NCBI RefSeq assembly: GCF_038405225.1
Contig: NZ_CP151657.1
Span: 1,054,001-1,118,000 of the forward strand
Length of the DNA: 64,000 bases
Direction: 5' to 3'
Origin: Arthrobacter citreus
Lineage (GTDB): Bacteria; Actinomycetota; Actinomycetes; Actinomycetales; Micrococcaceae
Shown here: positions 18,013 through 27,673 of the stretch, one piece after another
How positions within the stretch are numbered: the stretch's first letter is position 1
Layout: every line of letters starts with the position of its first letter
The notes under the pieces: model-generated
Told to the model about the DNA's origin: nothing
Databases searched by the model: none
The model's input: only the letters and a program-made list of their open reading frames with translations
Position numbers and translations under genes: made by a program

Positions 18013-18848
18013 TAGTTCACCTCATCCGGATGCGAGCCCGAGCGCTGGTTGCGGTCCAGGTCCGCGATGGCGGTGCGCTGGGCCTCGGTCAGCTCGAAGG
18101 AGAAGAGGTCCAGGTTTTCGGCGATGCGGCCCGGGGAGCTGGCCTTGGGAATGGCAACGTTGCCCTCCTCCATGTGCCACCGCAGGATCACCTGGGCGGG
18201 TGATACACCGAGTTCCGCGGCAGCCGCCGTGATGGCGGGATCGGACAGGACAGCGCCGCGGCCCAGCGGACTCCACGCGACGGTGCGGATGCCCAGCTCG
18301 TCATGGAGGGCACGCAGCTCGCGCTGCTGCAGCCACGGATGGAGCTCGATCTGGTTCACGGCGGGCACAACTCCGGTGCTGTCCAGCAGCTGCCGAAGGT
18401 GGTTCGGCTGGAAATTGGAGACTCCGATGGCCCGGACGCGGCCGGACCGGTACAGGTCCTCAAGAGCCCGGTACGTCTCCACGAACATCCCGCGCTCCGG
18501 GCATGGCCAGTGGATCAGGTACAGGTCCAGGGTATCCAGGCCCAGCCGGTCCATGGAAGCGTCGAAAGCACGCAGGGTGCGCTCGTATCCCTGGTCCGAG
18601 TTCCACACTTTGGACGTGAGAAAAATCTCGTTCCGGGAAACACCGTTCGCCGCTGTAAACGTGCGGATGGCCTCGCCAACGCCTTCTTCGTTCCCGTACA
18701 GGGCTGCGGTATCAATGTGCCGGTAGCCCGTCTCCAGGGCGCCCGCCACGAGGCGGGCGGCGTCCGACGCCGGAATTTTGTAGGTGCCGAAGCCCACCTG
18801 ATCCAGGTGAACGCCGTTATTCAAGGTCAATTTCGGGGCCGGTTCCAT
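18012..18848 (-). CDS. Aldo/keto reductase
   Basis: A 278-residue NADPH-dependent carbonyl reductase of the 2,5-diketo-gluconate reductase type. Visible marks are GFGTYKI, catalytic Tyr in DTAALYGNE, Lys in TSKVWNSD, His in LYLIHWPCP, and IGVSNF. The ATG at 18848 gives MEPAPKLTLNNGV; an upstream in-frame extension of 55 residues has no family support. The start lies 7 bases after a TAGAGT box, suggesting a leaderless mRNA. It is the first gene of the three-gene operon with the hydrolase and glycosyltransferase. Confidence 0.93.
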   Translation of the reverse strand: MEPAPKLTLNNGVHLDQVGFGTYKIPASDAARLVAGALETGYRHIDTAALYGNEEGVGEAIRTFTAANGVSRNEIFLTSKVWNSDQGYERTLRAFDASMDRLGLDTLDLYLIHWPCPERGMFVETYRALEDLYRSGRVRAIGVSNFQPNHLRQLLDSTGVVPAVNQIELHPWLQQRELRALHDELGIRTVAWSPLGRGAVLSDPAITAAAAELGVSPAQVILRWHMEEGNVAIPKASSPGRIAENLDLFSFELTEAQRTAIADLDRNQRSGSHPDEVN

Positions 18849-18861
18849 GCTGAAGACTCTA
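18849..18861 (-). promoter_or_regulatory. Predicted leaderless promoter of the aldo/keto reductase operon
   Basis: On the minus strand TAGAGT (18861-18856) is followed by 7 bases and then ATG at 18848. No ribosome site lies between. The -35 is not recognisable, which is common in GC-rich actinobacterial promoters. Confidence 0.45.
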
Positions 18862-18982
18862 CCGAGAAGAGGGTCCGCCGGTGGAATTGACGGCGGGAGG
18901 GCGGCCGCGTGCACCGGACCGGGCCCAGCGGCGCCGGACGCCGCGGACCGCACGTATACCCGGTTTATGGTGGAGTCCTTGA

Positions 18983-19064
18983 TTGCATAGTGCAAGACCG
19001 AGATACTGCGCAAGTGGAAACACCGTGAACGTGGTACCCGCGTTCCTGACTAGTGGCAGAGTCA
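18983..19064. promoter_or_regulatory. Inverted repeats upstream of glpF
   Basis: The 282-base gap between the aldo/keto reductase and glpF holds TTGCA-TAG-TGCAA (18983-18995) and TGACT-N8-AGTCA (19047-19064). These are candidate binding sites for a glycerol regulator, none of which is encoded here. No convincing -35/-10 pair was found for glpF. Apart from these repeats I see nothing else in the gap. Confidence 0.35.
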
Positions 19065-19130
19065 TGACAGAGTTATTCCAAGCCGGTTGAACATCAGCCG
19101 GTAAATCTGATCAGAAGGATGGAGAAGTCA

Positions 19131-19871
19131 ATGGTGACTCTCGGTGAGGTATTCCTCAGTGAGTTGGCGGGAACGGCAATACTGATACTGCTTGGTTGCG
19201 GTGTGGTGGCGAACGTGGCGCTGAGTAAAACGAAGGGCAACGGCGGAGGGTTCCTCCTCGTGAACTTCGGCTGGGGTCTCGGCGTGTTTGCGGGTGTTTT
19301 TGTGGCGGTCCAGTCCGGAGCCCACCTGAACCCGGCTGTGACTTTCGGTTTGCTTTTCAACGGTTCCGAACTGGCTCCCGGAGTGGAAACCAGTTTTGCC
19401 TCGGTCCTGGTGTACTTGGCGGGACAGCTGCTGGGTGCAATGCTCGGTGCGGTGCTGGCGTGGCTGGCGTACAAGAAGCAGTTCGACGACGAACCGGATG
19501 CAGCAAACATCCTGGGTGTCTTCTCCACCGGTCCGACCATCCGGTCCTACGGCTGGAACGTTGTTACTGAAGTCATCGGCACCTTCGTGCTGGTGTTCGT
19601 CATCCTCGCGTTCGGCGGAACTCCGAATGAGCTGGGCCCGCTGGCCGTTGGCCTCCTAGTGCTCGCCATCGGCGCATCCCTCGGCGGCCCCACCGGCTAC
19701 GCCATCAACCCGGCGCGTGACCTCGGCCCCCGCATCGTCCATGCCCTGCTGCCCATCCCCAACAAGGGCAAGAGCGACTGGTCCTACTCCTGGGTTCCGG
19801 TTGTCGGTCCCATCCTCGGCGGTTCGCTCGCCGGACTGGTCTTCAACGGCATCCCGATGCCCGTCCTCTAA
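19131..19871 (+). CDS. glpF: Glycerol uptake facilitator (aquaglyceroporin)
   Basis: A 246-residue MIP channel with six membrane helices and the two pore loops, SGAHLNPAVTF and GYAINPARDLGPR. The Asp after the second NPA-R (NPARD) is typical of glycerol-conducting channels rather than water-only ones. I chose the ATG at 19131 because GGAG at 19121-19124 lies about 6 bases upstream; the ATG at 19119 directly abuts an AGAAGG. glpK follows 63 bases later, so glycerol entering through the channel would be trapped as glycerol 3-phosphate. Confidence 0.93.
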   Translation: MVTLGEVFLSELAGTAILILLGCGVVANVALSKTKGNGGGFLLVNFGWGLGVFAGVFVAVQSGAHLNPAVTFGLLFNGSELAPGVETSFASVLVYLAGQLLGAMLGAVLAWLAYKKQFDDEPDAANILGVFSTGPTIRSYGWNVVTEVIGTFVLVFVILAFGGTPNELGPLAVGLLVLAIGASLGGPTGYAINPARDLGPRIVHALLPIPNKGKSDWSYSWVPVVGPILGGSLAGLVFNGIPMPVL

Positions 19872-19934
19872 GTCGTTCCGCACGTTGGCTTGTCCGGCGT
19901 GCCACCATCCATCCAGCAGCAGAAGGAGCCAACC

Positions 19935-21455
<1,521 letters not shown>

Positions 21456-21518
21456 CCACTTCGCGTGTGCTCCAGCAGTGACTGCCGCTTAGCGGGGGGA
21501 CTGCAGTATCGCGGCAGG

Positions 21519-21550
21519 AAGGACCCCGGCGGATTTCCGCCGGGGTCCTT
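21519..21550 (+). terminator. Rho-independent terminator after glpFK
   Basis: A perfect 15-bp inverted repeat (left arm 21519-21533, right arm 21536-21550; arm AAGGACCCCGGCGGA) ends in TT with a pyrimidine-rich tail. It lies between the glpK stop and the convergent sigma-factor gene and may work in both directions. Confidence 0.85.
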
Positions 21551-21603
21551 CCCGCTTAAGTTTGGCTACGCCTTCTGCTGCCACTGCTGGAAGCGGCGGC
21601 CGG

Positions 21604-22647
21604 CTAAAAGTAACTGACACCATTGGTCTTAAAGGGCAGGCCCAGCCCGCCGGCAACCTCGGCGATGAGCTCGGGGCAGAAGAAGTACCAGCTCAGCTGC
21701 GAAATCAGCGGTTCCCCGCCGGCATTGCGGACCCGCAGGACATCGGCCACCAGCTCCGGTTCCTCCGGAGCGTCCTTCTGCCGCTCCCACAGGAGGATGA
21801 CTTCCTCGCCGTCGAACCAGTGGATGCTCGCCCGGTACAGCTCGGCGGCGTCCGGCCCGAAAGTGTGCGACAGCGATCCGGTGCGGATCTCCTCATGCCC
21901 GGTTTCGCTGACGTTGCCGATGACTTCGGTGCGGCCGGTGGAGAGGAACAGCCGGACCATGGCGTCGATGTCATAGGCGTTGAAGGCCTCGGTCAGTTGG
22001 CGCAGCACCGCCGCGTGGGCCGCGGGTTGCGTGGGCGCCGTGCCATCCTGAGGTCCCGGCGCCGGGTTGGCTCCCGCGTGCTTGCCCTGCGCCGCCTGCT
22101 TGGCCTGAGCCGCCTGCAGCGAGCTTCGCCCCCGGTGCAGGGCCGACTTCACGGCCCCGGTGGTGGTCTCGAGCATGCCGGCAATCTCCGCCAGCGGATA
22201 GGCAAAGACATCCTTGAGCACCACGCACGCCCGCTCCTGGGGAGGCAGCAGAAGCAGCAGCTGCCGCAGCGCCGACTCCACCTCCACCGCAGCCAGGGGG
22301 TCGGCGTCCTCGGTGGCGGGCAGGTCATGGCCGGGATCGGTCCAGTCCAGGGGTGAGGTCCGGCCGCTGCGCCGCCGGGCATCGATCCAGCTGTTCGTGG
22401 CGATCCGGATCAGCCATGCTTCAGCGTTGTGAATCGGCTCGTGGCGCCGGGACGCCTCGGCCAGGCCCCTGGTGAGGGTGTCCTGCAGCAAATCCTCGGC
22501 ATCCCAGGTGTTTCCGGTCAGGCTGCGGCAGTACCGGTAGAGTGCTGCGCGCACCGGTTCCAGTGCCACGAGGAAATCCCGCCTGCTTTGCCGCAGCTCG
22601 CCGCGGAGCCTGCTGTCCAGTACCGGCACATCCGTTTCCAGCGTCAT
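21604..22647 (-). CDS. ECF-type sigma factor with C-terminal SnoaL-like domain
   Basis: A 347-residue extracytoplasmic-function sigma factor. Region 2 contains AEDLLQDTLTRGL and AWLIRIATNSWIDARRR; region 4 contains LLPPQERACVVLKDVFAYPLAEI. A C-terminal half of about 150 residues (from AVLRQLTEAFNAYD) resembles the SnoaL/NTF2 domain that controls activity in ECF41/SigJ-like sigma factors instead of a separate anti-sigma. No anti-sigma gene is adjacent. The ATG at 22647 follows GAGGGGCAGGA; a longer in-frame reading through the leuS leader was rejected. Triggers and targets are unknown. Confidence 0.85.
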   Translation of the reverse strand: MTLETDVPVLDSRLRGELRQSRRDFLVALEPVRAALYRYCRSLTGNTWDAEDLLQDTLTRGLAEASRRHEPIHNAEAWLIRIATNSWIDARRRSGRTSPLDWTDPGHDLPATEDADPLAAVEVESALRQLLLLLPPQERACVVLKDVFAYPLAEIAGMLETTTGAVKSALHRGRSSLQAAQAKQAAQGKHAGANPAPGPQDGTAPTQPAAHAAVLRQLTEAFNAYDIDAMVRLFLSTGRTEVIGNVSETGHEEIRTGSLSHTFGPDAAELYRASIHWFDGEEVILLWERQKDAPEEPELVADVLRVRNAGGEPLISQLSWYFFCPELIAEVAGGLGLPFKTNGVSYF

Positions 22648-22693
22648 GTTGTCCTGCCCCTCATCTCCGCCAAAGCGGCTTCCTGAATTCCGA

Positions 22694-22712
22694 GCATGGC
22701 ACTGCGCCATGC
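22694..22712. promoter_or_regulatory. Inverted repeat upstream of the sigma-factor gene
   Basis: GCATGGC-N5-GCCATGC (22694-22712) is a perfect 7-bp inverted repeat 47-65 bases before the sigma-factor start, beside an AT-rich GAATATA stretch on the minus strand. It could be an operator or an mRNA hairpin. Confidence 0.35.
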
Positions 22713-22830
22713 CTATATTCGGTAGACGCACGGAGCGGACAAAAAGATACGGAGGTGCCGGCCGGGCCACTGCCGCCTTCCGGCCCGGAAACACGGCTCC
22801 GTCCCGGCTGCTGCAGGGGCGGTGCTGTTG

Positions 22831-22842
22831 TAAAGTGGAAAG
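22831..22842 (+). promoter_or_regulatory. Predicted promoter -10 of the leuS leader transcript
   Basis: TAAAGT at 22831-22836 lies 6 bases before the ATG of the leucine leader peptide, so the mRNA should begin at that ATG. The intervening GGAAAG could alternatively act as a weak ribosome site on a longer transcript. No clear -35 is seen. Confidence 0.5.
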
Positions 22843-22869
22843 ATGAACGCTTCCCTCCTCCTTAGGTAG
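22843..22869 (+). CDS. Leader peptide of leuS (MNASLLLR)
   Basis: ATG AAC GCT TCC CTC CTC CTT AGG TAG encodes an 8-residue peptide with three consecutive leucine codons. It lies directly before a stable stem and a terminator hairpin upstream of leuS. Three tandem Leu codons in an 8-codon frame in this position fit a classical attenuator: when charged tRNA-Leu is scarce, the ribosome stalls and the terminator is disfavoured. Predicted leuS attenuators have been reported for Streptomyces. There is no direct evidence of translation. Confidence 0.7.
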   Translation: MNASLLLR

Positions 22870-22919
22870 CCGCGCACCGTCCGTGCGCGGCCAAGCCCCT
22901 TGCCTGCCGAGGGGCTTTT
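22869..22919 (+). promoter_or_regulatory. leuS attenuator: stem 1 plus intrinsic terminator
   Basis: Stem 1 is a perfect 9-bp pairing, GCCGCGCAC (22869-22877) with GTGCGCGGC (22883-22891). The terminator pairs AAGCCCCT (22893-22900) with AGGGGCTT (22910-22917), followed by TT at 22918-22919. A competing hairpin pairs GGC (22889-22891) plus AAG (22893-22895) with CTTGCC (22899-22904), with one bulged C. It uses the 3' arm of stem 1 and the 5' arm of the terminator, so it is a possible antiterminator. Pairings are read by eye. The rest of the 379-base gap between the sigma factor and leuS shows no other gene. Confidence 0.65.
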
Positions 22920-23026
22920 GTGTGTCTGGGGGATAGCTTGGCGGAACGTGAGTTTTATGCGGCGGGACCGGCACGGACCGGCAACCGCGGATCAACAGGA
23001 TTTCTTTGAGGACAGAGGCGACAAGA

Positions 23027-25525
23027 GTGAGTACGCAGTCACAGACCGATGAGTCTGAAGAGGCCGTCTACAGTTTTGCGGACATTGAGCAGAAGTGGCC
23101 GGCCGTCTGGGATGAGCTGGGCGTTTTCAAGCCCGCCGACGACGGCTCCAAGGAACGCCGCTACGTGCTGGACATGTTCCCGTACCCTTCCGGTGACCTG
23201 CACATGGGCCATGCCGAGGCGTTTGCCATGGGCGACGTCGTCGCGCGCTACTGGCGCCAGCTGGGTTACGACGTGCTGCACCCGATCGGCTGGGACTCCT
23301 TCGGTCTGCCGGCCGAAAACGCGGCCATCAAAAACAACGCACACCCCAGTGACTGGACCTACCGCAACATCGACACCCAGGCGGCGTCGTTCAAGCGATA
23401 CGCGATCAGTGTTGACTGGTCGCGCCGGATCCAGACCTCGGACCCTGAGTACTACCGCTGGACGCAGTGGCTGTTCAAGCGCTTCTACGAGCGCGGTCTG
23501 GCCTACCGCAAAAACTCCCCGGTCAACTGGTGCCCCAAGGACCAGACCGTGCTGGCCAACGAGCAGGTTGTCAACGGCGCCTGTGAGCGCTGCGGCACCC
23601 AGGTCACCAAGAAGTCGCTGAACCAGTGGTACTTCAAGATCACCGATTACGCCGACCGCCTGCTCGATGACATGGACCAGCTCAAGGGCCACTGGCCCGA
23701 GCGCGTGCTGGCCATGCAGAAGAACTGGATCGGCCGCTCCGAGGGCGCCCACGTCCGGTTCGCTATCGAGGCCGACGGCGACAAGCCGGCCGAGCAGGTC
23801 ACCGTCTTCACCACCCGCCCGGACACCCTGGCCGGGGCCACGTTCTTCGTGGTCGCCGCCGACGCGCCGCTGGCCGTGGAACTGACCACGGACGAGCACA
23901 TGGATGCCCTGCTGGATTACCGCGAGCAGGTCAAGGCCCTCTCGGACATCGAGCGGCAGTCCACCGAACGCACCAAGACTGGCATCTTCACCGGCCGCTA
24001 CGCGGTCAACCCGCTCAACGGCGAAAAGTTGCCCGTCTGGGCCGCCGACTACGTGCTCGCCGACTACGGCACCGGCGCCATCATGGCCGTGCCCGCGCAC
24101 GACCAGCGCGATCTGGACTTCGCCAAGACCTTCGACCTGCCCGTCCGTGCCGTCCTGGACACCGGTGAAGAGGATCCGGCAGAGACCGGCATTGCCACCA
24201 CCGGTGAAGGCACCCTCATCAACTCCGGGACGCTGGACGGACTGCCGAAGTCCGAAGCCATCCCGGCCGCGGTCAAGATGCTTGAGGAGCAGGGCACCGG
24301 CGAGAAGTTCGTGAACTTCCGCCTGCGCGACTGGTTGCTGTCCCGCCAGCGTTTCTGGGGCACCCCCATTCCGATCATCCACTGCGAAAACTGCGGCGAG
24401 GTTCCGGTTCCGGATGACCAGCTGCCGGTCACGCTGCCCACCGGACTGCGCGGCGAGGCACTGGCCCCGAAGGGCACCTCCCCGCTGGCCTCCGTCGATG
24501 ACTGGGTCAACGTCTCCTGCCCGACGTGTGACGGCCCGGCCAAGCGCGACACCGACACCATGGACACCTTCGTGGACTCGTCCTGGTACTTCATGCGCTT
24601 TGTCTCCCCGCACTACACCGACGGGCCGTTTGATCCTGAAGCGGCAAAAAACTGGATGCCTGTGGGCCAGTACGTGGGCGGCGTCGAGCACGCCATCCTG
24701 CACCTGCTGTACGCGCGTTTCTTCACCAAGGTGGTCCATGACATGGGCCTGCTGGAAGCCAGCGAGCCGTTCAGTTCGCTGCTGAACCAGGGCCAGGTGC
24801 TGAACGGCGGCAAGGCCATGTCCAAGTCGCTGGGCAACGGCGTTGACCTGGGCCAGCAGCTGGACAAGTTCGGCGTGGACGCCGTGCGCCTGACCATGAT
24901 TTTCGCTTCCCCGCCGGAGGACGACGTCGACTGGGCTGATGTTTCACCGTCCGGCTCGGCCAAGTTCCTGGCCCGCGCATGGCGTTTGGGCCAGGCCGTG
25001 ACCAGCGAACCCGGCGTGGACTTCTCCACCGGCGACAAGAAGCTGCGCGCGCTGACGCACCGCACCGTTGCCGACGCCACCGAACTGCTGGAGCACAACA
25101 AGTTCAACGTGGTGGTGGCCCGGACCATGGAACTGGTCAATGCCACCCGCAAGGCGATCGACTCCGGCGTGGGCGGAGCGGACCCCGCGGTCCGCGAGGC
25201 CGCCGAGACCGTCGCGATCATCCTGAGCCTGTTCGCCCCGTACACCGCCGAGGACCTGTGGTCCCTGCTGGGCCGCCCGGCCTCGGTGGCAAACGCCGGC
25301 TGGCCCGCCGTGGACGAGGCGCTGCTGGTGCAGGACACGGTGACCGCCGTCGTCCAGGTCCAGGGCAAGGTCCGCGACCGGCTCGAGGTGCCCGCCGACA
25401 TCAGCGAGGAGGATCTGCGTGAACTGGCGCTGGCCTCCGAGCCGGTGAAGAAGGCACTGGACGGGCGGGACATCCGCACCGTGATCGTGCGCGCCCCGAA
25501 GCTCGTCAACGTCGTTCCGGCGTAG
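23027..25525 (+). CDS. leuS: Leucyl-tRNA synthetase
   Basis: Charges tRNA-Leu. The class I HIGH motif appears as HMGH in [15 protein letters not shown] and the KMSKS motif as [11 protein letters not shown]. The editing (CP1) domain has [12 protein letters not shown] and ends near VPAHDQRD. At 832 residues, length is normal for the bacterial type. I chose the GTG at 23027 ([10 protein letters not shown]) with GAGG upstream; a TTG at 23006 would add seven residues that look like leader. Expression is probably set by the attenuator upstream. Confidence 0.97.
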   Translation: MSTQSQTDESEEAVYSFADIEQKWPAVWDELGVFKPADDGSKERRYVLDMFPYPSGDLHMGHAEAFAMGDVVARYWRQLGYDVLHPIGWDSFGLPAENAAIKNNAHPSDWTYRNIDTQAASFKRYAISVDWSRRIQTSDPEYYRWTQWLFKRFYERGLAYRKNSPVNWCPKDQTVLANEQVVNGACERCGTQVTKKSLNQWYFKITDYADRLLDDMDQLKGHWPERVLAMQKNWIGRSEGAHVRFAIEADGDKPAEQVTVFTTRPDTLAGATFFVVAADAPLAVELTTDEHMDALLDYREQVKALSDIERQSTERTKTGIFTGRYAVNPLNGEKLPVWAADYVLADYGTGAIMAVPAHDQRDLDFAKTFDLPVRAVLDTGEEDPAETGIATTGEGTLINSGTLDGLPKSEAIPAAVKMLEEQGTGEKFVNFRLRDWLLSRQRFWGTPIPIIHCENCGEVPVPDDQLPVTLPTGLRGEALAPKGTSPLASVDDWVNVSCPTCDGPAKRDTDTMDTFVDSSWYFMRFVSPHYTDGPFDPEAAKNWMPVGQYVGGVEHAILHLLYARFFTKVVHDMGLLEASEPFSSLLNQGQVLNGGKAMSKSLGNGVDLGQQLDKFGVDAVRLTMIFASPPEDDVDWADVSPSGSAKFLARAWRLGQAVTSEPGVDFSTGDKKLRALTHRTVADATELLEHNKFNVVVARTMELVNATRKAIDSGVGGADPAVREAAETVAIILSLFAPYTAEDLWSLLGRPASVANAGWPAVDEALLVQDTVTAVVQVQGKVRDRLEVPADISEEDLRELALASEPVKKALDGRDIRTVIVRAPKLVNVVPA

Positions 25526-25580
25526 GCTGGCGCACGGACAAAAGGGCACGCAACAAACGGGCAAGCGGCACGGGGGACAG

Positions 25581-26630
25581 ATGAACGCGGACTGGCTGGA
25601 GAAGCTGAGCCAGCGGGCGAAACGGGGGCGGCTGCGCGAGGCCGGAGCCGCCCGCGCACCCCGGGTCGGCGTCGTCACCGACTCCGCCGCCGCCCTGCCC
25701 GAAAACTGGGCCGCTTCGGCATCGGTGACTGAGCTGGTGCGGGTGGTTTCCATGCCGGTCATGATCGGCGACCAGATTTACGGCGAGGGCACCGACCGCA
25801 TGATCGGCGCCCTCGCTTTGGCGTTGGCGCAGGGCTCGGACGTGCGGACGTCCCGCCCGTCTCCGGGACAGTTTGAGGCTGCGTATGCGGAATTGGCTGC
25901 CGCCGGCTGTTCCTCGGTGGTGTCGCTGCATTTGTCCGGCGAACTGTCCGGAACGGTGGATGCCGCACGGCTCGCGGCCCGCTCGGCGAGCATACCCGTC
26001 ACTGTCATCGACACTGCGACTGTCGCCATGGGCGTGGGGTTTGCCGTGGCCGCCGCGGCGGAAACCGCGCGCGACGGCGGTTCGGCGGAGTCTGTTGCGG
26101 AAGCTGCCCGGGTTGCAGCGGCGTCCGCGAGCATCCTCTTTTATGTACCGAGCCTGGAGCAGCTGCGCCGCGGCGGCCGGATCAGTGCGGCCGCCGGCTG
26201 GTTTGGGACGCTTTTTGCCGTCAAACCCATCCTGGTGGTGCGCGGAGGCAAGATTGTCCCGCTGGAGCGGGTGCGCTCCGCACCGCGTGCCCTGCTGCGG
26301 CTGACCGAACTGGTACAGCAGGACATTGCCGCCCGGTCCGGGCGCGTGCGCGTTGCCGTGCACCATTTCGGCAATGAGGGTGAGGCCGAGCGGCTGGCCG
26401 GGACCATCACCGATGCTTCCCCCGACATCGAACTGACGATCTGCTCCCTGCCCGCAGTCCTTGCCGCGCATGCCGGTTTGGGTGTTTTGGCGGTGGCGGT
26501 GGCCGGAGAAACGGCGGCGCCCCCACACACGCCTGGTTTAGCGCACACGCCTGGCTCGCCGCCGGCGCCGGGTGAGCGGCCGGACGCGGGGCCGTCCTCC
26601 GGCCCCGAAAGCGGTTCGCGCGCGGGATAG
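25581..26630 (+). CDS. DegV family protein (fatty-acid binding)
   Basis: A 349-residue DegV protein. These bind fatty acids, and in Firmicutes related proteins present host or exogenous fatty acids to a kinase; the role in actinobacteria is unclear. The start GVVTDSAAALP, the SRPSPGQF segment and HLSGELSGT fit the family lipid pocket. A long N-terminal addition of about 27 residues and a C-terminal Pro/Gly-rich tail of about 40 residues are not part of the fold. The tail contains an in-frame 18-bp tandem duplication. GGGGGAC precedes the ATG. Confidence 0.85.
   Translation: MNADWLEKLSQRAKRGRLREAGAARAPRVGVVTDSAAALPENWAASASVTELVRVVSMPVMIGDQIYGEGTDRMIGALALALAQGSDVRTSRPSPGQFEAAYAELAAAGCSSVVSLHLSGELSGTVDAARLAARSASIPVTVIDTATVAMGVGFAVAAAAETARDGGSAESVAEAARVAAASASILFYVPSLEQLRRGGRISAAAGWFGTLFAVKPILVVRGGKIVPLERVRSAPRALLRLTELVQQDIAARSGRVRVAVHHFGNEGEAERLAGTITDASPDIELTICSLPAVLAAHAGLGVLAVAVAGETAAPPHTPGLAHTPGSPPAPGERPDAGPSSGPESGSRAG
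26526..26561 (+). repeat. In-frame 18-bp tandem duplication in the degV tail
   Basis: Two 18-bp units starting CACACGCCTGG (26526-26543, 26544-26561) encode HTPGLA and HTPGSP, near the 3' end of the gene. Being 6 codons long, the duplication keeps the frame. Confidence 0.8.
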
Positions 26631-26748
26631 CGGCGCGATCGGGGCTGGCCGGTGCGCTCTGTCCTGCACAGGCAGCCGGGATGCTGCTGTGCAGCAGGCC
26701 TTTCCCTCAGCGGTATTGGTGACGGCTTTGCGCGGTCCCGCCCGGGAC

Positions 26749-26760
26749 TAGGTTTTGGGC
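26749..26760 (+). promoter_or_regulatory. Predicted leaderless promoter of comEA
   Basis: TAGGTT (26749-26754) is followed by exactly 6 bases and the ATG at 26761. CTTTGC (26726-26731) gives a weak -35 at 17 bases. Confidence 0.45.
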
Positions 26761-27660
26761 ATGGCAAACCACCGCTGGGAGACTTCCCCGTCCGTGCCGC
26801 AGCTTTTCCCACCGCGGCCCGGCCCGGAATTCCTCAAGGGCTCGGCGGCGCCTTCCGGAGAAGCCGAAGACAGTGGAAGCGCTGATAGCCGGGACGGGGG
26901 CGGACCACCTGCGGGGCGCCGGTGGCTGATGTCTTTTCGTGCTTCGGTCCTGGCTGTCAGTCTGCTGGTGGGTGCAGTCGCCGGGCTCATGGTCTTCAAG
27001 GGGGGTGGACCTCCTGCCGAGATTGCGAGCGTCGAACTGGATATCGTTCCCTCCGCTGCACCGGCCGAGGACAGTTCAGCCCCCGGCGCCGGAGAAGATC
27101 CTGCCGCCCCATCCCAGAGCCCAACCCAGAACGGTGATGAAGGCAGCGGACCTGCCGGAGCGCCAGCCGGCCCGACCGTTCTGGTGATCCACGTCGCCGG
27201 CGCAGTGACGTATCCCGGGGTGGTTCGGGTACCGTCCGGAAGCCGGACCGGTGATGCGGTGGACGCCGCAGGGGGAGCCGAGCCGGACGCAGACCTCACG
27301 GCCGTCAACCTTGCGGCTCCGCTGCAGGACGGAATGATGGTCATCGTGCCCCGAATTGGGGAGGAAGCGCCGCAGCCCGGTGCCGGGGTGTCCGGCGGCC
27401 CCGGTGTCCCCGGCAGTGCTGCCGGGCCAGATCCCGCTCCCGGGACAGAACAGGGAGCAGGCACTGAAGCACTGGTGAACATCAACACTGCTTCGGCGCA
27501 GGACCTGGATGCACTGCCCCGGGTTGGCCCGGTGATCGCAGAACGGATCATTGCCTGGCGCACTGAACACGGACGGTTTGCCCGTCCCGGGGATATTGAT
27601 GCGGTGCCCGGCATCGGCGAAGCCATGCTGGCTGCCCTGCTGCCGCTCATCACGGTCTGA
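26761..27660 (+). CDS. comEA: ComEA-like DNA-binding protein
   Basis: The DNA receptor of natural-transformation machinery. The 299-residue protein has a cytoplasmic N-terminus, one membrane helix (about residues 58-80), a Pro/Gly-rich linker, an SLBB domain (HVAGAVTYPGVVRVPSGSR onward) and a C-terminal helix-hairpin-helix pair (LVNINTASAQDLDALPRVGP, then DIDAVPGIGEAM). This is the standard ComEA layout. A TTG at 26755 is in frame but the ATG at 26761 fits the -10 spacing. comEC follows 13 bases after the stop. Confidence 0.9.
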   Translation: MANHRWETSPSVPQLFPPRPGPEFLKGSAAPSGEAEDSGSADSRDGGGPPAGRRWLMSFRASVLAVSLLVGAVAGLMVFKGGGPPAEIASVELDIVPSAAPAEDSSAPGAGEDPAAPSQSPTQNGDEGSGPAGAPAGPTVLVIHVAGAVTYPGVVRVPSGSRTGDAVDAAGGAEPDADLTAVNLAAPLQDGMMVIVPRIGEEAPQPGAGVSGGPGVPGSAAGPDPAPGTEQGAGTEALVNINTASAQDLDALPRVGPVIAERIIAWRTEHGRFARPGDIDAVPGIGEAMLAALLPLITV

Positions 27661-27673
27661 CGGCTGCCCGGCC

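Noticed and set aside
23039-24739. A 566-codon minus-strand frame opposite leuS
   Set aside because: Antisense shadow of leuS; no recognisable domain or ribosome site.
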